Origin: Flavitalea plasmicola
Lineage (GTDB): Bacteria > Bacteroidota > Bacteroidia > Chitinophagales > Chitinophagaceae
DNA length: 64,000 bases
NCBI RefSeq assembly: GCF_030546645.1
Contig: NZ_JAUOTO010000003.1
Location: forward strand, 712,956-776,955
Reading direction: 5' to 3'
The translations under genes were made by a program, and so were the position numbers. The notes below the pieces were generated by a model. That model was not told the DNA's origin and ran no database searches. It saw nothing but the letters and a program-made list of their open reading frames with translations. Positions 45,532 through 53,657 of the stretch are shown piece by piece (the stretch's first letter is position 1; every line of letters starts with the position of its first letter).

Positions 45532-46113
45532 ATGGAAGAACTATTGTCCTTTCTCGACCAGATCGCTACCGCTGAGGGATGGCCTCTATCTGCCGCCTGC
45601 CTTGCACATTTGCGCATGATTATAAAATACAGATCGATAAAGACTGAAGAGTACCTCTTGAAGGAGGGAGAGATCTGCGCTAATTTGTATTTTATTCAAA
45701 AAGGCTTATTGAAATGCTTTTATATCCTACATGACGACGATGTGTCCGATTGGTTTTTTGGAGAATTGGAGGTTGTCGTCTCTATTGATAGTTTCTACGA
45801 TCAGACCCAGAGCAAGGATTACATACAGGCATTGGAGGACACTGAGCTGTTCTATATTACTTATGAAGACCTGAAGTACTTGTACAAAACTTTCGTTGAA
45901 TTTAATGTAGTAGGGAGGGTGTTAACCAATAAGTACCTACGTATATGGCATCGTCAGGCAAGAAACCTTCGTATGCTGACGAAGGAAGAAAGATATGCGC
46001 TCTTGCTTGAAAACCAGCCAGAGCTAGTCAGGAGGGTCCCTGTTCAAGATCTTGCATCCTACCTCGATATGAGGCGTGAAACGCTTAGCCGTATGCGCGG
46101 ACGCCTTCGTTAA
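45532..46113 (+). CDS. Crp/Fnr family transcriptional regulator
   Basis: A 193 aa regulator with the Bacteroidota Crp/Fnr layout. The cyclic-nucleotide-binding-like domain covers residues 25-120 (IKTEEYLLKEGEICANLYFIQKGLLKCFY), and the C-terminal winged helix has ERYALLLENQPELVRRVPVQDLASYLDMRRETLSRMRGRL, with recognition helix RRETLSRMR. No Cys cluster for an Fe-S centre, so it is not a true Fnr. It is divergent from the lipoprotein operon across a gap of about 330 bases and could control it. The response-regulator gene follows in the same direction after about 75 bases. Confidence 0.9.
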   Translation: MEELLSFLDQIATAEGWPLSAACLAHLRMIIKYRSIKTEEYLLKEGEICANLYFIQKGLLKCFYILHDDDVSDWFFGELEVVVSIDSFYDQTQSKDYIQALEDTELFYITYEDLKYLYKTFVEFNVVGRVLTNKYLRIWHRQARNLRMLTKEERYALLLENQPELVRRVPVQDLASYLDMRRETLSRMRGRLR

Positions 46114-46187
46114 GTGACTTATATCATTTGCATTCTAAGGAAGCCTATTTATTTTTACGAAGCTTATCGGTAAAAAGAAAGATTGAT

Positions 46188-46856
46188 ATGCGCGTAAGGG
46201 ACAGTCAGATCATGCACGTCCTTGTCGCGGATCAACATCGCATAGTCAGAGCAGGCATTAAGTCGTTGTTGTCAGAAACGGGTTCCTGGCAGCAATTTCA
46301 GGTGGATGAAGCTGAGTCGACGGAGGAAGCAATTGCGATGGTGTGTTCCGGAGAATATGGTGTTGTGCTGATGGAGTACGGCCTTCCAGGGAGGGGCGGG
46401 ATCAAGGCTACAGAAATTTTAATGGCGCGGCGGCCAGGTACTTGCATACTTATTCTCACTGATATGGACGATGGATCACAGGCTGAACGAATAATAAGGG
46501 CTGGGGCCAGGGGAGTCATACTGAAAAACATCGGACTGGATACGCTTGTTTTTGCCATCCGAACGGTGATGACGGGTAAGCAATTCTATAGTAATGAGAT
46601 TGCGATCAGGCTTTTGGAACGAAAGGGTGGCCCGCAGGATCCGCTGGAGCGGCTGACAGCAAGGGAAAAGGAAGTGTTTAAGGCCATCCTGGAGGGTTTG
46701 GGCGGAGAAGAAATTGCTGCACGGATGCATATCCATAAGCGGACCGTAGATAAGCACCGGCAGCATATCAATTATAAACTGGGGATAAGGACGCCGCTGG
46801 AGCTTGTGCAGGTGGGGTTGCGCCTGGGTCTGATATCTATACCGACTAAAGATTAA
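46188..46856 (+). CDS. NarL/LuxR-type response regulator with Glu at the phospho-acceptor site
   Basis: A 222 aa response regulator from the ATG at 46188; a TTG at 46128 or the ATG at 46212 are other possible starts. Receiver domain: MHVLVADQHRIVRAGIKSLL at the N-terminus, then VVLMEYGLPGRGG where family members read LMDxxMPxxxG; the phospho-acceptor Asp is Glu (E63, codon GAG). The acidic pair at the N-terminus is D-Q rather than D-D; the Lys in VILKN is kept. The C-terminal GerE/LuxR domain is intact: LTAREKEVFKAILEGLGGEEIAARMHIHKRTVDKHRQHINYKLG. No histidine kinase is near. The Asp-to-Glu change can mimic phosphorylation, so the protein may be constitutively active; that is inference. Confidence 0.88.
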   Translation: MRVRDSQIMHVLVADQHRIVRAGIKSLLSETGSWQQFQVDEAESTEEAIAMVCSGEYGVVLMEYGLPGRGGIKATEILMARRPGTCILILTDMDDGSQAERIIRAGARGVILKNIGLDTLVFAIRTVMTGKQFYSNEIAIRLLERKGGPQDPLERLTAREKEVFKAILEGLGGEEIAARMHIHKRTVDKHRQHINYKLGIRTPLELVQVGLRLGLISIPTKD

Positions 46857-47063
46857 ATAAAAGAGTGTTTTCGTAGGATAAGGTTTAGTTAAGCTTGATT
46901 AGTAGGTTTAGGGGTTTTTGAGGTTGAAAAACGGTACGGGGTTCCGGTAGCTTACAGCCGGCCCCGCTGCCGTTTGTATGGTGAAATTGATATCTGGCAT
47001 GATTGAACGTCAGATAGGAGGATAAGATAGAGAAAGACATTTTAAATATAATCTTTAATAATT

Positions 47064-47432
47064 ATGAACAAGATCTTTGATGGTGTGTCCGTTGCTGGGT
47101 TAATAAATCCGGGGCACTTATATATATTGGATGCAAGTGGGAACCGGGAAGGTTTTCCCAAATCAATAGCGTACATGTATTGTATCAGGGAAGAGAAGGA
47201 GATCCTGCCGGCCCTGGATATGGAATTTTCCATCATCTTGGCGGAGGAATATGAATTGAAAAAATTCCTTGGGATTCGTAAGATTAGTAATGACTGTTAT
47301 GTGTTCGAGGTGCTTTGCTATGAAAAGCAGTTGAAAGAGAAATTCAAGCGTTTACTTTATCTTCACAGAATCCAATCTTTTGAAGAATACCTGGCTAAAA
47401 TGAAAAAGCTGTATAAGGTTGGAGATGAATAG
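47064..47432 (+). CDS. Hypothetical protein
   Basis: A 122 aa cytoplasmic protein, not recognised. Alpha/beta in appearance, with YILDASGNREGFPKSIAYMYCI near the N-terminus and a basic helical C-terminus (KQLKEKFKRLLYLHRIQSFEEYLAKMKKLYK). It has no signal or membrane segment. It converges on the coupling-protein gene with 33 bases between the stops, so it sits at the edge of the mobilisation module and may be cargo or flanking chromosome. Confidence 0.5.
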   Translation: MNKIFDGVSVAGLINPGHLYILDASGNREGFPKSIAYMYCIREEKEILPALDMEFSIILAEEYELKKFLGIRKISNDCYVFEVLCYEKQLKEKFKRLLYLHRIQSFEEYLAKMKKLYKVGDE

Positions 47433-47465
47433 TTCTGGTGGATGAAAACCCGATAAATCTGAGGG

Positions 47466-49454
47466 TCATTCAAGGCCTTTTTTCTTACGGCGCGCCCCCA
47501 CTTTTGGATTAATGATAAGGTTGCTAAGGGCCGGCGTGTTTCTCATGTGATCCAATCTTTTCTCCACTATTCGTTTCACTTCGTTTTGGATTTGGCGGAA
47601 GGTTTGTTCCTGCACCTCTTTGCGCACTGTCCTGGATGGTGTGGGCTTTTCTTTTTCCTGCGTAGGTTGCTCCAACGTGATCTGACAGTGGAATGCTTTC
47701 AGCGGCATGGGTTGATCTGGGCTGTCGGCGGTGATTCCTACGAACTCGCCGGACGACAAGGTGGCGATCTTGCTGGCGGGCAAGGCGAGGTCGAGCTGCA
47801 GGCTGTGGCTTGTGGAGCTGTCCCGGCTGTTGGTGCTGACGGTTGATCTTTCCTGCAGGATCTTGCCGAAACGTTCGGAGACTAGCCGGGCACTGTCTCC
47901 GGTGACCTGGCTGCAAATGAGGTTGGCTGGCAGGTTGAAAAGGGCGTCTGCATGATCACGGCCATATTCTTTTCTCATTTGATCGAGGCTTTGTATGCCG
48001 AGAAAAATCCCCACTCTATTTTCGCGGCAGGTGGCTAGGGTTGTGTCCATTCCCAGTGCGTGGAAGGTGGGGAATTCGTCTATATAGATATGGCAGGGTA
48101 CGCCTCCTTTCCTGTTCACGACCTTGAGCATTCGGCTGACAAAGAGGCTGATAACGGCGCCGTAGATGTGCTGTTTCTGCGGGTTGGAGCCCAGGCACAG
48201 GACCTTGGGAGCAGCTGGGTTGTTGATTTCCAGGCTGAAATCGCTGGCGGATAGCAGATAATATAATTTAGGTGATACCAGGGAAAAAAGTGGTATGCGG
48301 GCACTGTCGAGCTGGCCCTGGAGCTGCTCCATTACATTATACTGCAGGGCCTCTGTGAATGGATGGACCAGGGTCGCGATGTCCGGATAGGACCGGAGAA
48401 CGGAGAATAGGCGGGCATAATCGGTGGACATTAGTTCGATGAGGTGGGGTAGGGTGCAGTACCGGCCGTTCTCGTATTGGCGGAGGAACCATATGTTGGC
48501 GGTGAAAAAATTGACGGCCGATTCGGTGAAGAATTCGCCCTGTTGGTGGGCGGCGCGTCGGTTGATCCCGTAGAGCAGGGTGCGGGCGCATTCGGAGGCA
48601 TCGGATAGGTCTTCCATGCTGGCGGGATCGAGGACATTACAGCGGTTGTCCAGGTTGTCGAAGTTAAAGGAGTAAAAGGCTGGGGCGTTGGTGAGTTTGG
48701 GCCTTGCCTGTTCGAGGGTATTGTAGACCAGACGGGTGAGGCCATCGTACTTCAGATCGTAAACAAAGATGGCCATTCCGCGATCGATGGATTGCTGGAT
48801 CAGTTGCCGGAATATGTACCGTGTCTTCCCGCTGCCGGGGCTGCCCATGATGATGGTGCCGCGGTACACGTCCAGGTTGATGATGTTTTGCCGCCATTGG
48901 TTGCGGAAGCGATAGCGCCCTTTGAGATGAAGGGAATTGGGATGGGACAGCAGGCGTTCTTCCTGGGGAAAGCTTTCATTGTATTGATTGAACACGCCTC
49001 GTTTGGATGGCCAGGAGACAAGACCTGCAAGGGCTTTGACGGAGGTGTACAGTAGTCCGAAACCGGCGAGTGTAACGGCCATATAGGTAATGGTAAGGAG
49101 GGCTGGATCGGCATTCAGATAAAGCAGCAGGATACCGCCGAAGTAGCAGCATGCGCCTGGGATCAGGATCGCGATCAGTCGGCGGGGCTTGATCTGCAGC
49201 GGTGATTTGGCACCGAGCGTAGTTCCGGCCAGGGCTAAAAGGGCAAGCGAAAGCGAAAGGGCGGGGTGGCGGAAGAGCCCGGCGGAGGCCAGGCCGGCCG
49301 CGAAGCGGTCGGCAATGGGGTGGGTGAGGGCCCAGGCCGCCAGGCCGCGATGACAGAAATAATAATAATGAAACGCAAGCAGGGTTGCGCAGCAGCAGGC
49401 TGCCAGGTTACGCAGCTCCCGGTAATTATTCTCGTTCGTCGGTTGCATGGTCAT
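47466..49454 (-). CDS. Type IV coupling protein (TraG/TraD/VirD4-like) of a mobilisable element
   Basis: A 662 aa membrane ATPase that would bring the relaxase-DNA complex to a conjugation channel. Several N-terminal hydrophobic segments (about residues 50-150), then Walker A IIMGSPGSGKTRYIFRQLI, Walker B IYIDEFPTFHALGM, and the arginine-sensor-like GIQSLDQMRKEYG block. The C-terminal QITLEQPTQEKEK region is variable. Length and motifs match Bacteroidota MobC/TraG-type coupling proteins. It follows the relaxase gene by 18 bases on the same strand. No channel (Tra) genes are in the window, so transfer would need a helper element. Confidence 0.9.
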   Translation of the reverse strand: MTMQPTNENNYRELRNLAACCCATLLAFHYYYFCHRGLAAWALTHPIADRFAAGLASAGLFRHPALSLSLALLALAGTTLGAKSPLQIKPRRLIAILIPGACCYFGGILLLYLNADPALLTITYMAVTLAGFGLLYTSVKALAGLVSWPSKRGVFNQYNESFPQEERLLSHPNSLHLKGRYRFRNQWRQNIINLDVYRGTIIMGSPGSGKTRYIFRQLIQQSIDRGMAIFVYDLKYDGLTRLVYNTLEQARPKLTNAPAFYSFNFDNLDNRCNVLDPASMEDLSDASECARTLLYGINRRAAHQQGEFFTESAVNFFTANIWFLRQYENGRYCTLPHLIELMSTDYARLFSVLRSYPDIATLVHPFTEALQYNVMEQLQGQLDSARIPLFSLVSPKLYYLLSASDFSLEINNPAAPKVLCLGSNPQKQHIYGAVISLFVSRMLKVVNRKGGVPCHIYIDEFPTFHALGMDTTLATCRENRVGIFLGIQSLDQMRKEYGRDHADALFNLPANLICSQVTGDSARLVSERFGKILQERSTVSTNSRDSSTSHSLQLDLALPASKIATLSSGEFVGITADSPDQPMPLKAFHCQITLEQPTQEKEKPTPSRTVRKEVQEQTFRQIQNEVKRIVEKRLDHMRNTPALSNLIINPKVGARRKKKGLE

Positions 49455-49472
49455 GATCTTATGATGATTGGA

Positions 49473-50687
49473 TCAGCGTTTGCGTCGGGGAGCGTGGCCG
49501 AGGTCTTGTTGGTAGGGATCGGGACCCGGTCCGCCGGGGTCAGTGTGAAGAAGGGCTGAAAGGAGCTGCGGTGTGTTGGAATTGAACTTTGAGCTGTCCG
49601 GCTGCTGTTGCGATTGCTTATGCTGTGGAGTCCGATGGTGTTGAGTGAGGCCGGCTGTCACGGCGCTGGTTGTATAGGCCGGACCCAGGATATTGCCGGT
49701 CACGGCTGTCCTCGTGCGGTGATCTACATAGACGTAGTCGTGCGGATTTCTCCCGTTGCGCGGCGGCGTGACGATCTCAATGGCGTCGGCCTGGAGGTGG
49801 GTGAGCAGTTCGCGGAGGGTTTCCGGCTGCTGATCCAGGGCCCAGTCGATGCGCTGCCGGATGGACGATAGGTTGTCCATGTAGTTGACGGCGGGTTGAT
49901 GAAATTTCTCGTTGAGCCGTGAAAGGGTGGGCCGGCTGGTCAGTTGAGACGCCATGACCGGCGGGCTGATCTTGTTTCCATGATCGTCGAGGGCGGTGTA
50001 GTAAATCCCTTTGTGCAGATGGGTCTTGCTCCCTGGGCTGCCGGTTTCGGCGGTAACGTTGTACGCGCGTAGGATGGCATTGTACTCGTGAAGATTGGCG
50101 AAATGATAATGCCGGTTGACGGCGCCAAGAATCCTGTCCATCGCCTGCGTTACAGGGATATTGTCTCCGGGGACGATCTTTTGGACGGCTTCGATGGGAG
50201 GTATTCTGATCCGTTGTTTTTGTTGGGATGGCTGGAGACTGAATTCCTGTTCGATGGCTTTTCGGGTGGGTTCGGACAGGCGTGGCGCCATCAGGTGGGT
50301 GTTGACGCGGGTGCCATCAGACCGGATAAGGGAGGCCACGATATGGACATGGGGATGCTTGGCGTCCTGGTGGCGGTAGACCAGGTAGGGATGGTCTTGC
50401 ATCTGGAGGCCCTGCATATAGCGGTCGGTGATGTCGGCCAGCTGCGTGTTGGAGAGCTTTTCCGATGGTTCAAAATTGAGTGTGGCGTGTAACATTTTCA
50501 ATTTGGCGCGGGTGTTGAGCTCATTGAGGTGTTGAAACCGATGGACTTTTTCGGCGTAGGTCAGGCTGTTTTTATCCTGTAAAAAATTCTTCATATGAAT
50601 AAATTCAGCCTTGTGTTGTGTCACCTTTTCCTCACTGTACTGAAGCGTTTTTGAAATGCTTTCGACGGGGGTTATACGCGCGACCAT
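49473..50687 (-). CDS. Relaxase / mobilisation nuclease (MobB-like)
   Basis: A 404 aa relaxase of the type used by mobilisable elements of Bacteroidota. The metal-binding triad is in RHQDAKHPHVHIVASLIR (H111, H113, H115); the N-terminal LQYSEEKV segment (Y17 region) fits the position of the nicking tyrosine. It nicks oriT and leads the strand into the recipient. The C-terminal half is proline- and glutamine-rich and variable. It overlaps the upstream MobC-like gene by 16 bases. The oriT should be near the upstream end of that gene; I could not identify it by eye. Confidence 0.88.
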   Translation of the reverse strand: MVARITPVESISKTLQYSEEKVTQHKAEFIHMKNFLQDKNSLTYAEKVHRFQHLNELNTRAKLKMLHATLNFEPSEKLSNTQLADITDRYMQGLQMQDHPYLVYRHQDAKHPHVHIVASLIRSDGTRVNTHLMAPRLSEPTRKAIEQEFSLQPSQQKQRIRIPPIEAVQKIVPGDNIPVTQAMDRILGAVNRHYHFANLHEYNAILRAYNVTAETGSPGSKTHLHKGIYYTALDDHGNKISPPVMASQLTSRPTLSRLNEKFHQPAVNYMDNLSSIRQRIDWALDQQPETLRELLTHLQADAIEIVTPPRNGRNPHDYVYVDHRTRTAVTGNILGPAYTTSAVTAGLTQHHRTPQHKQSQQQPDSSKFNSNTPQLLSALLHTDPGGPGPDPYQQDLGHAPRRKR

Positions 50688-51064
50688 AGCTGATAGGCTT
50701 TATGGATGGTATGGGTAATGTTTTCGATCTTGTGGAAGAGCTGGGTCTTGTCCTGTTCGTTGATAAGGATCCATTGTTGCAGATCCGGGAGCTGCCGAAG
50801 GGTGTGCAGGCGGCGGACGGACTGGTTGAAATTATTGCCGATGGCGTTCAGCTCGTTCTGCAGCTGGAGCATGCTGGCCATGAAATCGTCCAGGGACTGG
50901 TTGCGATAGCGCATGATGACTGGCTTGCCCAGGACCGTTTTGCGGGCATAGTCGCTGATCGACTTGCAGGTGGATTGCTGGCGGAGCTTTTCAACCTGTT
51001 CGTACTCGGTCTCGGTCATTCGGATGTTGAGCCATTTGCTTCTTTTTTCATCTTTGGGTTCCAT
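50672..51064 (-). CDS. MobC-like relaxosome protein
   Basis: A 130 aa accessory relaxosome protein. The N-terminus is a ribbon-helix-helix DNA-binding part (KRSKWLNIRMTETEYEQVEKLRQQSTCKSISDYARKTVLGKPV), and the middle holds the MobC-type block LNAIGNNFNQSVRRLHTLRQ. It helps the relaxase melt and bind oriT. It overlaps the relaxase start by 16 bases, so translation is coupled. Size is typical for the family. Confidence 0.88.
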   Translation of the reverse strand: MEPKDEKRSKWLNIRMTETEYEQVEKLRQQSTCKSISDYARKTVLGKPVIMRYRNQSLDDFMASMLQLQNELNAIGNNFNQSVRRLHTLRQLPDLQQWILINEQDKTQLFHKIENITHTIHKAYQLWSRV

Positions 51065-51201
51065 TGTCCGTTGGTTTTACTGGTGATAAAATCTTGTTGT
51101 CGATACGCCTGCCGGTAAGGCCGGCAGCGGCGCGGCGTGTAACATTTGTTCATCTTGCCGTCCCTGGGGGAGGGCTGGATTTGGTGGGCCCGGAGGCTGT
51201 T

Positions 51202-52089
51202 TTAGGAGCCATTCAGTCGTGGTGGGAAATGGGTGGTGCCGATGCGGCAGACCCAGTCGTTTAGAGTAGCATAACCCTGGTAGAGCGACCGGTGATCGTG
51301 AATGCCTTCCTGACTGGCGGCTGCCAGGTTGGTGAAGGCAATGCCGGCAGGATCATGGGGGAGGAAAAGATGTTTATACCGATAAGGTTTGAGCTGTTCC
51401 CCGACTGCGTGGAAAGGGACTGGCCCATTGAGCACGAGAAAGTCAGGGAACGCCTGGGCGGGTTCCGTAAAGATGGTGGCAAACGTCAGGAGGTCGAAGA
51501 CATTCCGAAAGACGGCGATACTGTGCGATTGGCGGATGATGTGGGTCGGACTGTTATTGGGTACCCGGTAGTGGTGGCGCTGTGTGTACAGTTCGTATCC
51601 TCCATCGTCGCACCGAAAGGCGAGTGCCTGATAGGTTTGGCCTGCCCTGGTATAGCAGGCTTCGAGGCAGTAAATATGTGCCACAGGTAAGGCTATTCGT
51701 CGGGTCCATAGATACCGGTCGAGAAAGGCGGAATGAATGGGACGGGTTTCTACGATGGTAATGTCTTCGGCAAGGACTGTGTCATCGGAAGCATCAAGCT
51801 GTGATACGGAACGATGGGCTGCCAGCAGTCTTTCCCTGAGTTCGCTGATGGTACAGCTGTAGAGTCGGACGGCGAGATCGACCACGGTGCCGGTCTGCCG
51901 GGAAGAGGTTTCCCGCCATCGGTTGCGCTTCCGGTCTACGATAAATGTAGGCTGGCCGGTTCGGCGCCCGGGCAGCGGCGACATGTAAGAAAATTGAAAT
52001 CCCTTTTCTTTTTGCGGATGGATATCCAGGGTTGCAAGAAATGCGACGATATCAATCTGGCTGAGCTGTTCAAATGATAAATGCTCCAT
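51202..52089 (-). CDS. Primase-like (Toprim) protein of mobile element
   Basis: A 295 aa protein of the CHC2/Toprim type found beside mob genes in Bacteroidota elements. The N-terminal part keeps the primase zinc-domain outline (FSYMSPLPGRRTGQPTFIVDRKRNRWRETSSRQTGTVVDLA), but the zinc-binding Cys and His residues are missing, so this is a degenerate zinc domain. The C-terminal part (IAVFRNVFDLLTFATIF, then FLVLNGPVPFH and HLFLPHDPAGIAF) has the Toprim strand order with D in LPHDPAG. It may prime the complementary strand after transfer or be a non-catalytic relic. It is on the same strand as the mob genes, 138 bases upstream of MobC. Confidence 0.75.
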   Translation of the reverse strand: MEHLSFEQLSQIDIVAFLATLDIHPQKEKGFQFSYMSPLPGRRTGQPTFIVDRKRNRWRETSSRQTGTVVDLAVRLYSCTISELRERLLAAHRSVSQLDASDDTVLAEDITIVETRPIHSAFLDRYLWTRRIALPVAHIYCLEACYTRAGQTYQALAFRCDDGGYELYTQRHHYRVPNNSPTHIIRQSHSIAVFRNVFDLLTFATIFTEPAQAFPDFLVLNGPVPFHAVGEQLKPYRYKHLFLPHDPAGIAFTNLAAASQEGIHDHRSLYQGYATLNDWVCRIGTTHFPPRLNGS

Positions 52090-52229
52090 ACTTCACGGCT
52101 TCATATTCACTCGGTGAAGGTAGAACGAGGCAGGTGCCTTTCAAATACCTGGCCGTATTCTGTATAGGTGGGATATGTCTACTTGAGATATTTTTGATGC
52201 GTAATTATTCATTGAAAAAATTGTGCTTT

Positions 52230-52511
52230 ATGTCTACGGTGAAAGAAGTTGCGAAGATGTATGACGCGGTGTTGTCACTGCGAGCCCTGCATACGAATGT
52301 GAAGCTGGACATTCGGGTTCCCTGCAGGATGGTGTTGCTGCTGGCTATGGCGGTGGAGCAGGGTTTGTCGGTAACGGATCCTGGTAACCTGTTGAAGAAG
52401 ATCATCTCGGAAGAGGACCAGGGAAAATTGTTGGAGCTGACGGCGGAAATGTTGAAAAAAGCGGAGGTGGAGGATTTTCATCAGAAGTTGAAGGAGATGG
52501 CGGCGGGGTGA
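52230..52511 (+). CDS. Small helical hypothetical protein
   Basis: A 93 aa protein from MSTVKEVAKMYDAVLSLRAL; a longer frame from 52074 would overlap the divergent primase start and reads unlike protein. It is helical, with PCRMVLLLAMAVEQGLS and a charged C-terminus (KLLELTAEMLKKAEVEDFHQKLKEMA). Not recognised. It is divergent from the primase-like gene and may be part of the mobile element, such as a copy-control or accessory factor, but nothing confirms that. The 543 bases after it (52512-53054) contain a hairpin and no convincing gene. Confidence 0.5.
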   Translation: MSTVKEVAKMYDAVLSLRALHTNVKLDIRVPCRMVLLLAMAVEQGLSVTDPGNLLKKIISEEDQGKLLELTAEMLKKAEVEDFHQKLKEMAAG

Positions 52512-52866
52512 TTAGGTTCTTTTGGGAATGTTAGGTTTCCTGGAAGCGATGACCTTGAACGTATTGAAGTGAAAGCTTCTATTTGGCCTGAGGTAGGATA
52601 GGCGCTTTTTCATTCTGTCTGTTAGGTTGACTACCCGAAATAAGCAATACCCTTAACGCCCTGTAAGTTTACTGATCAAATGCTCGAACCCAGCTTGCCA
52701 TTGTTTGGTGGAGCTGGGTATTTCTTCCATCTTTGTTCTGTCAAAAGCAACAGATACGTACCCGAATCCAATATCCGAAAAATCCGACACCCCTGCAGCT
52801 TTTTCAGCTGCCCTACACCCGGCCCGTTTGCCGACTTTATGAAAACTTAGATCCAATTTTTCTCTG

Positions 52867-52896
52867 AAAAACCTCTGGCTAACCCTGGAGGTTTTT
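52867..52896. terminator. Hairpin with T-run
   Basis: A nine-base stem (AAAAACCTC at 52867-52875 with GAGGTTTTT at 52888-52896) with flanking A- and T-runs, terminator-like on both strands. It stands in the 52512-53054 gap, well away from any gene end, possibly at the edge of the mobile element. Confidence 0.55.
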
Positions 52897-53047
52897 TCTT
52901 TTGCCCCAATTTTCGGATTATCCCAAATTAGCCATTTGGTGGCGCAATCCTGGAAATGTAGTTATGAATAAGGTAAAACGAGAAATTGCAGCATCTCAAC
53001 ACCGGATAAAGGCTTCTTAAAAAAGACAAATAGATAGGAAATCAAGA

Positions 53048-53068
53048 AAGGGGATTAAACATCCCCTT
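53048..53068. terminator. Hairpin at the end of the 69 aa gene
   Basis: An eight-base stem (AAGGGGAT at 53048-53055 with ATCCCCTT at 53061-53068) overlaps the stop codon of the small gene at 53055. A T-run follows on the plus strand, with a weaker one on the minus strand. Confidence 0.5.
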
Positions 53069-53264
53069 CTTTTTTACCGTACGCAATAAAGGCATCTACG
53101 GCATCCTGCAGAGAATCCAATGCATGGCCAATAATTTTTACAGACCCCGACTTCGATAAAACCGTCCATTTATATTTTCCGCCACGGGTACAGTCTGCTA
53201 CTATTCGTCTGCCTTCTTTGATCTGATACCAGTATTGCGTCTTACGCCTTACTGTGTATTTCAT
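53055..53264 (-). CDS. Small hypothetical protein
   Basis: A 69 aa basic protein starting at MKYTVRRKTQYWYQIKEGRR; six more residues if the ATG at 53282 is used. Compact beta-alpha pattern: two or three strands (YWYQIKEG, KWTVLSKSGSVKIIGHA) and a final helix (DSLQDAVDAFIAYGKK). Not recognised. It stands alone. The 393 bases to the next gene (53265-53657) are AT-rich and probably hold the promoter of the secreted locus; no clear consensus was found. Confidence 0.5.
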   Translation of the reverse strand: MKYTVRRKTQYWYQIKEGRRIVADCTRGGKYKWTVLSKSGSVKIIGHALDSLQDAVDAFIAYGKKEGDV

Positions 53265-53657
53265 ATAGTAAAAATACAGCAAGTGTATGGCTATTTTATG
53301 GCTGATGCTGATTAGTTATTAAATTAATACCGCTTATTCTTTTTTCGCTATATACAATATGCAGTTTTATAATAGAATGATGGCAATTTGGACTATGGAT
53401 TGCTTGCTTCAAAAGATTCGACTGAAAACCATAATCGCCCGCGCCCGAGGCTTGGTATTAACGATACTCCCATAAAATTGTGAAAAAAATTTGAAGCAAT
53501 TAACCGTCGATTAACAATATTTCCTTTATTTCGCTTTAAGTAATTTCCCTTATCCCTTGAAGTCCTTTCTATTTTTTCAACCCACTTTGATTAGTAAGTA
53601 GCAATAACCGTAGACGTATGGGCTATGCCCTGCGCAACACCCTTAAACCGGCTTCTT

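Noticed and set aside
52653..52856. 67-codon minus-strand frame
   Set aside because: The end (MEEIPSSTKQWQAGFEHLISKL) looks somewhat protein-like, but there is no good start region and no family; not enough for a gene call.
52512..53054. Possible CRISPR or attachment repeats beside the mobile module
   Set aside because: Only one hairpin was seen; no repeated units and no match to other parts of the window.
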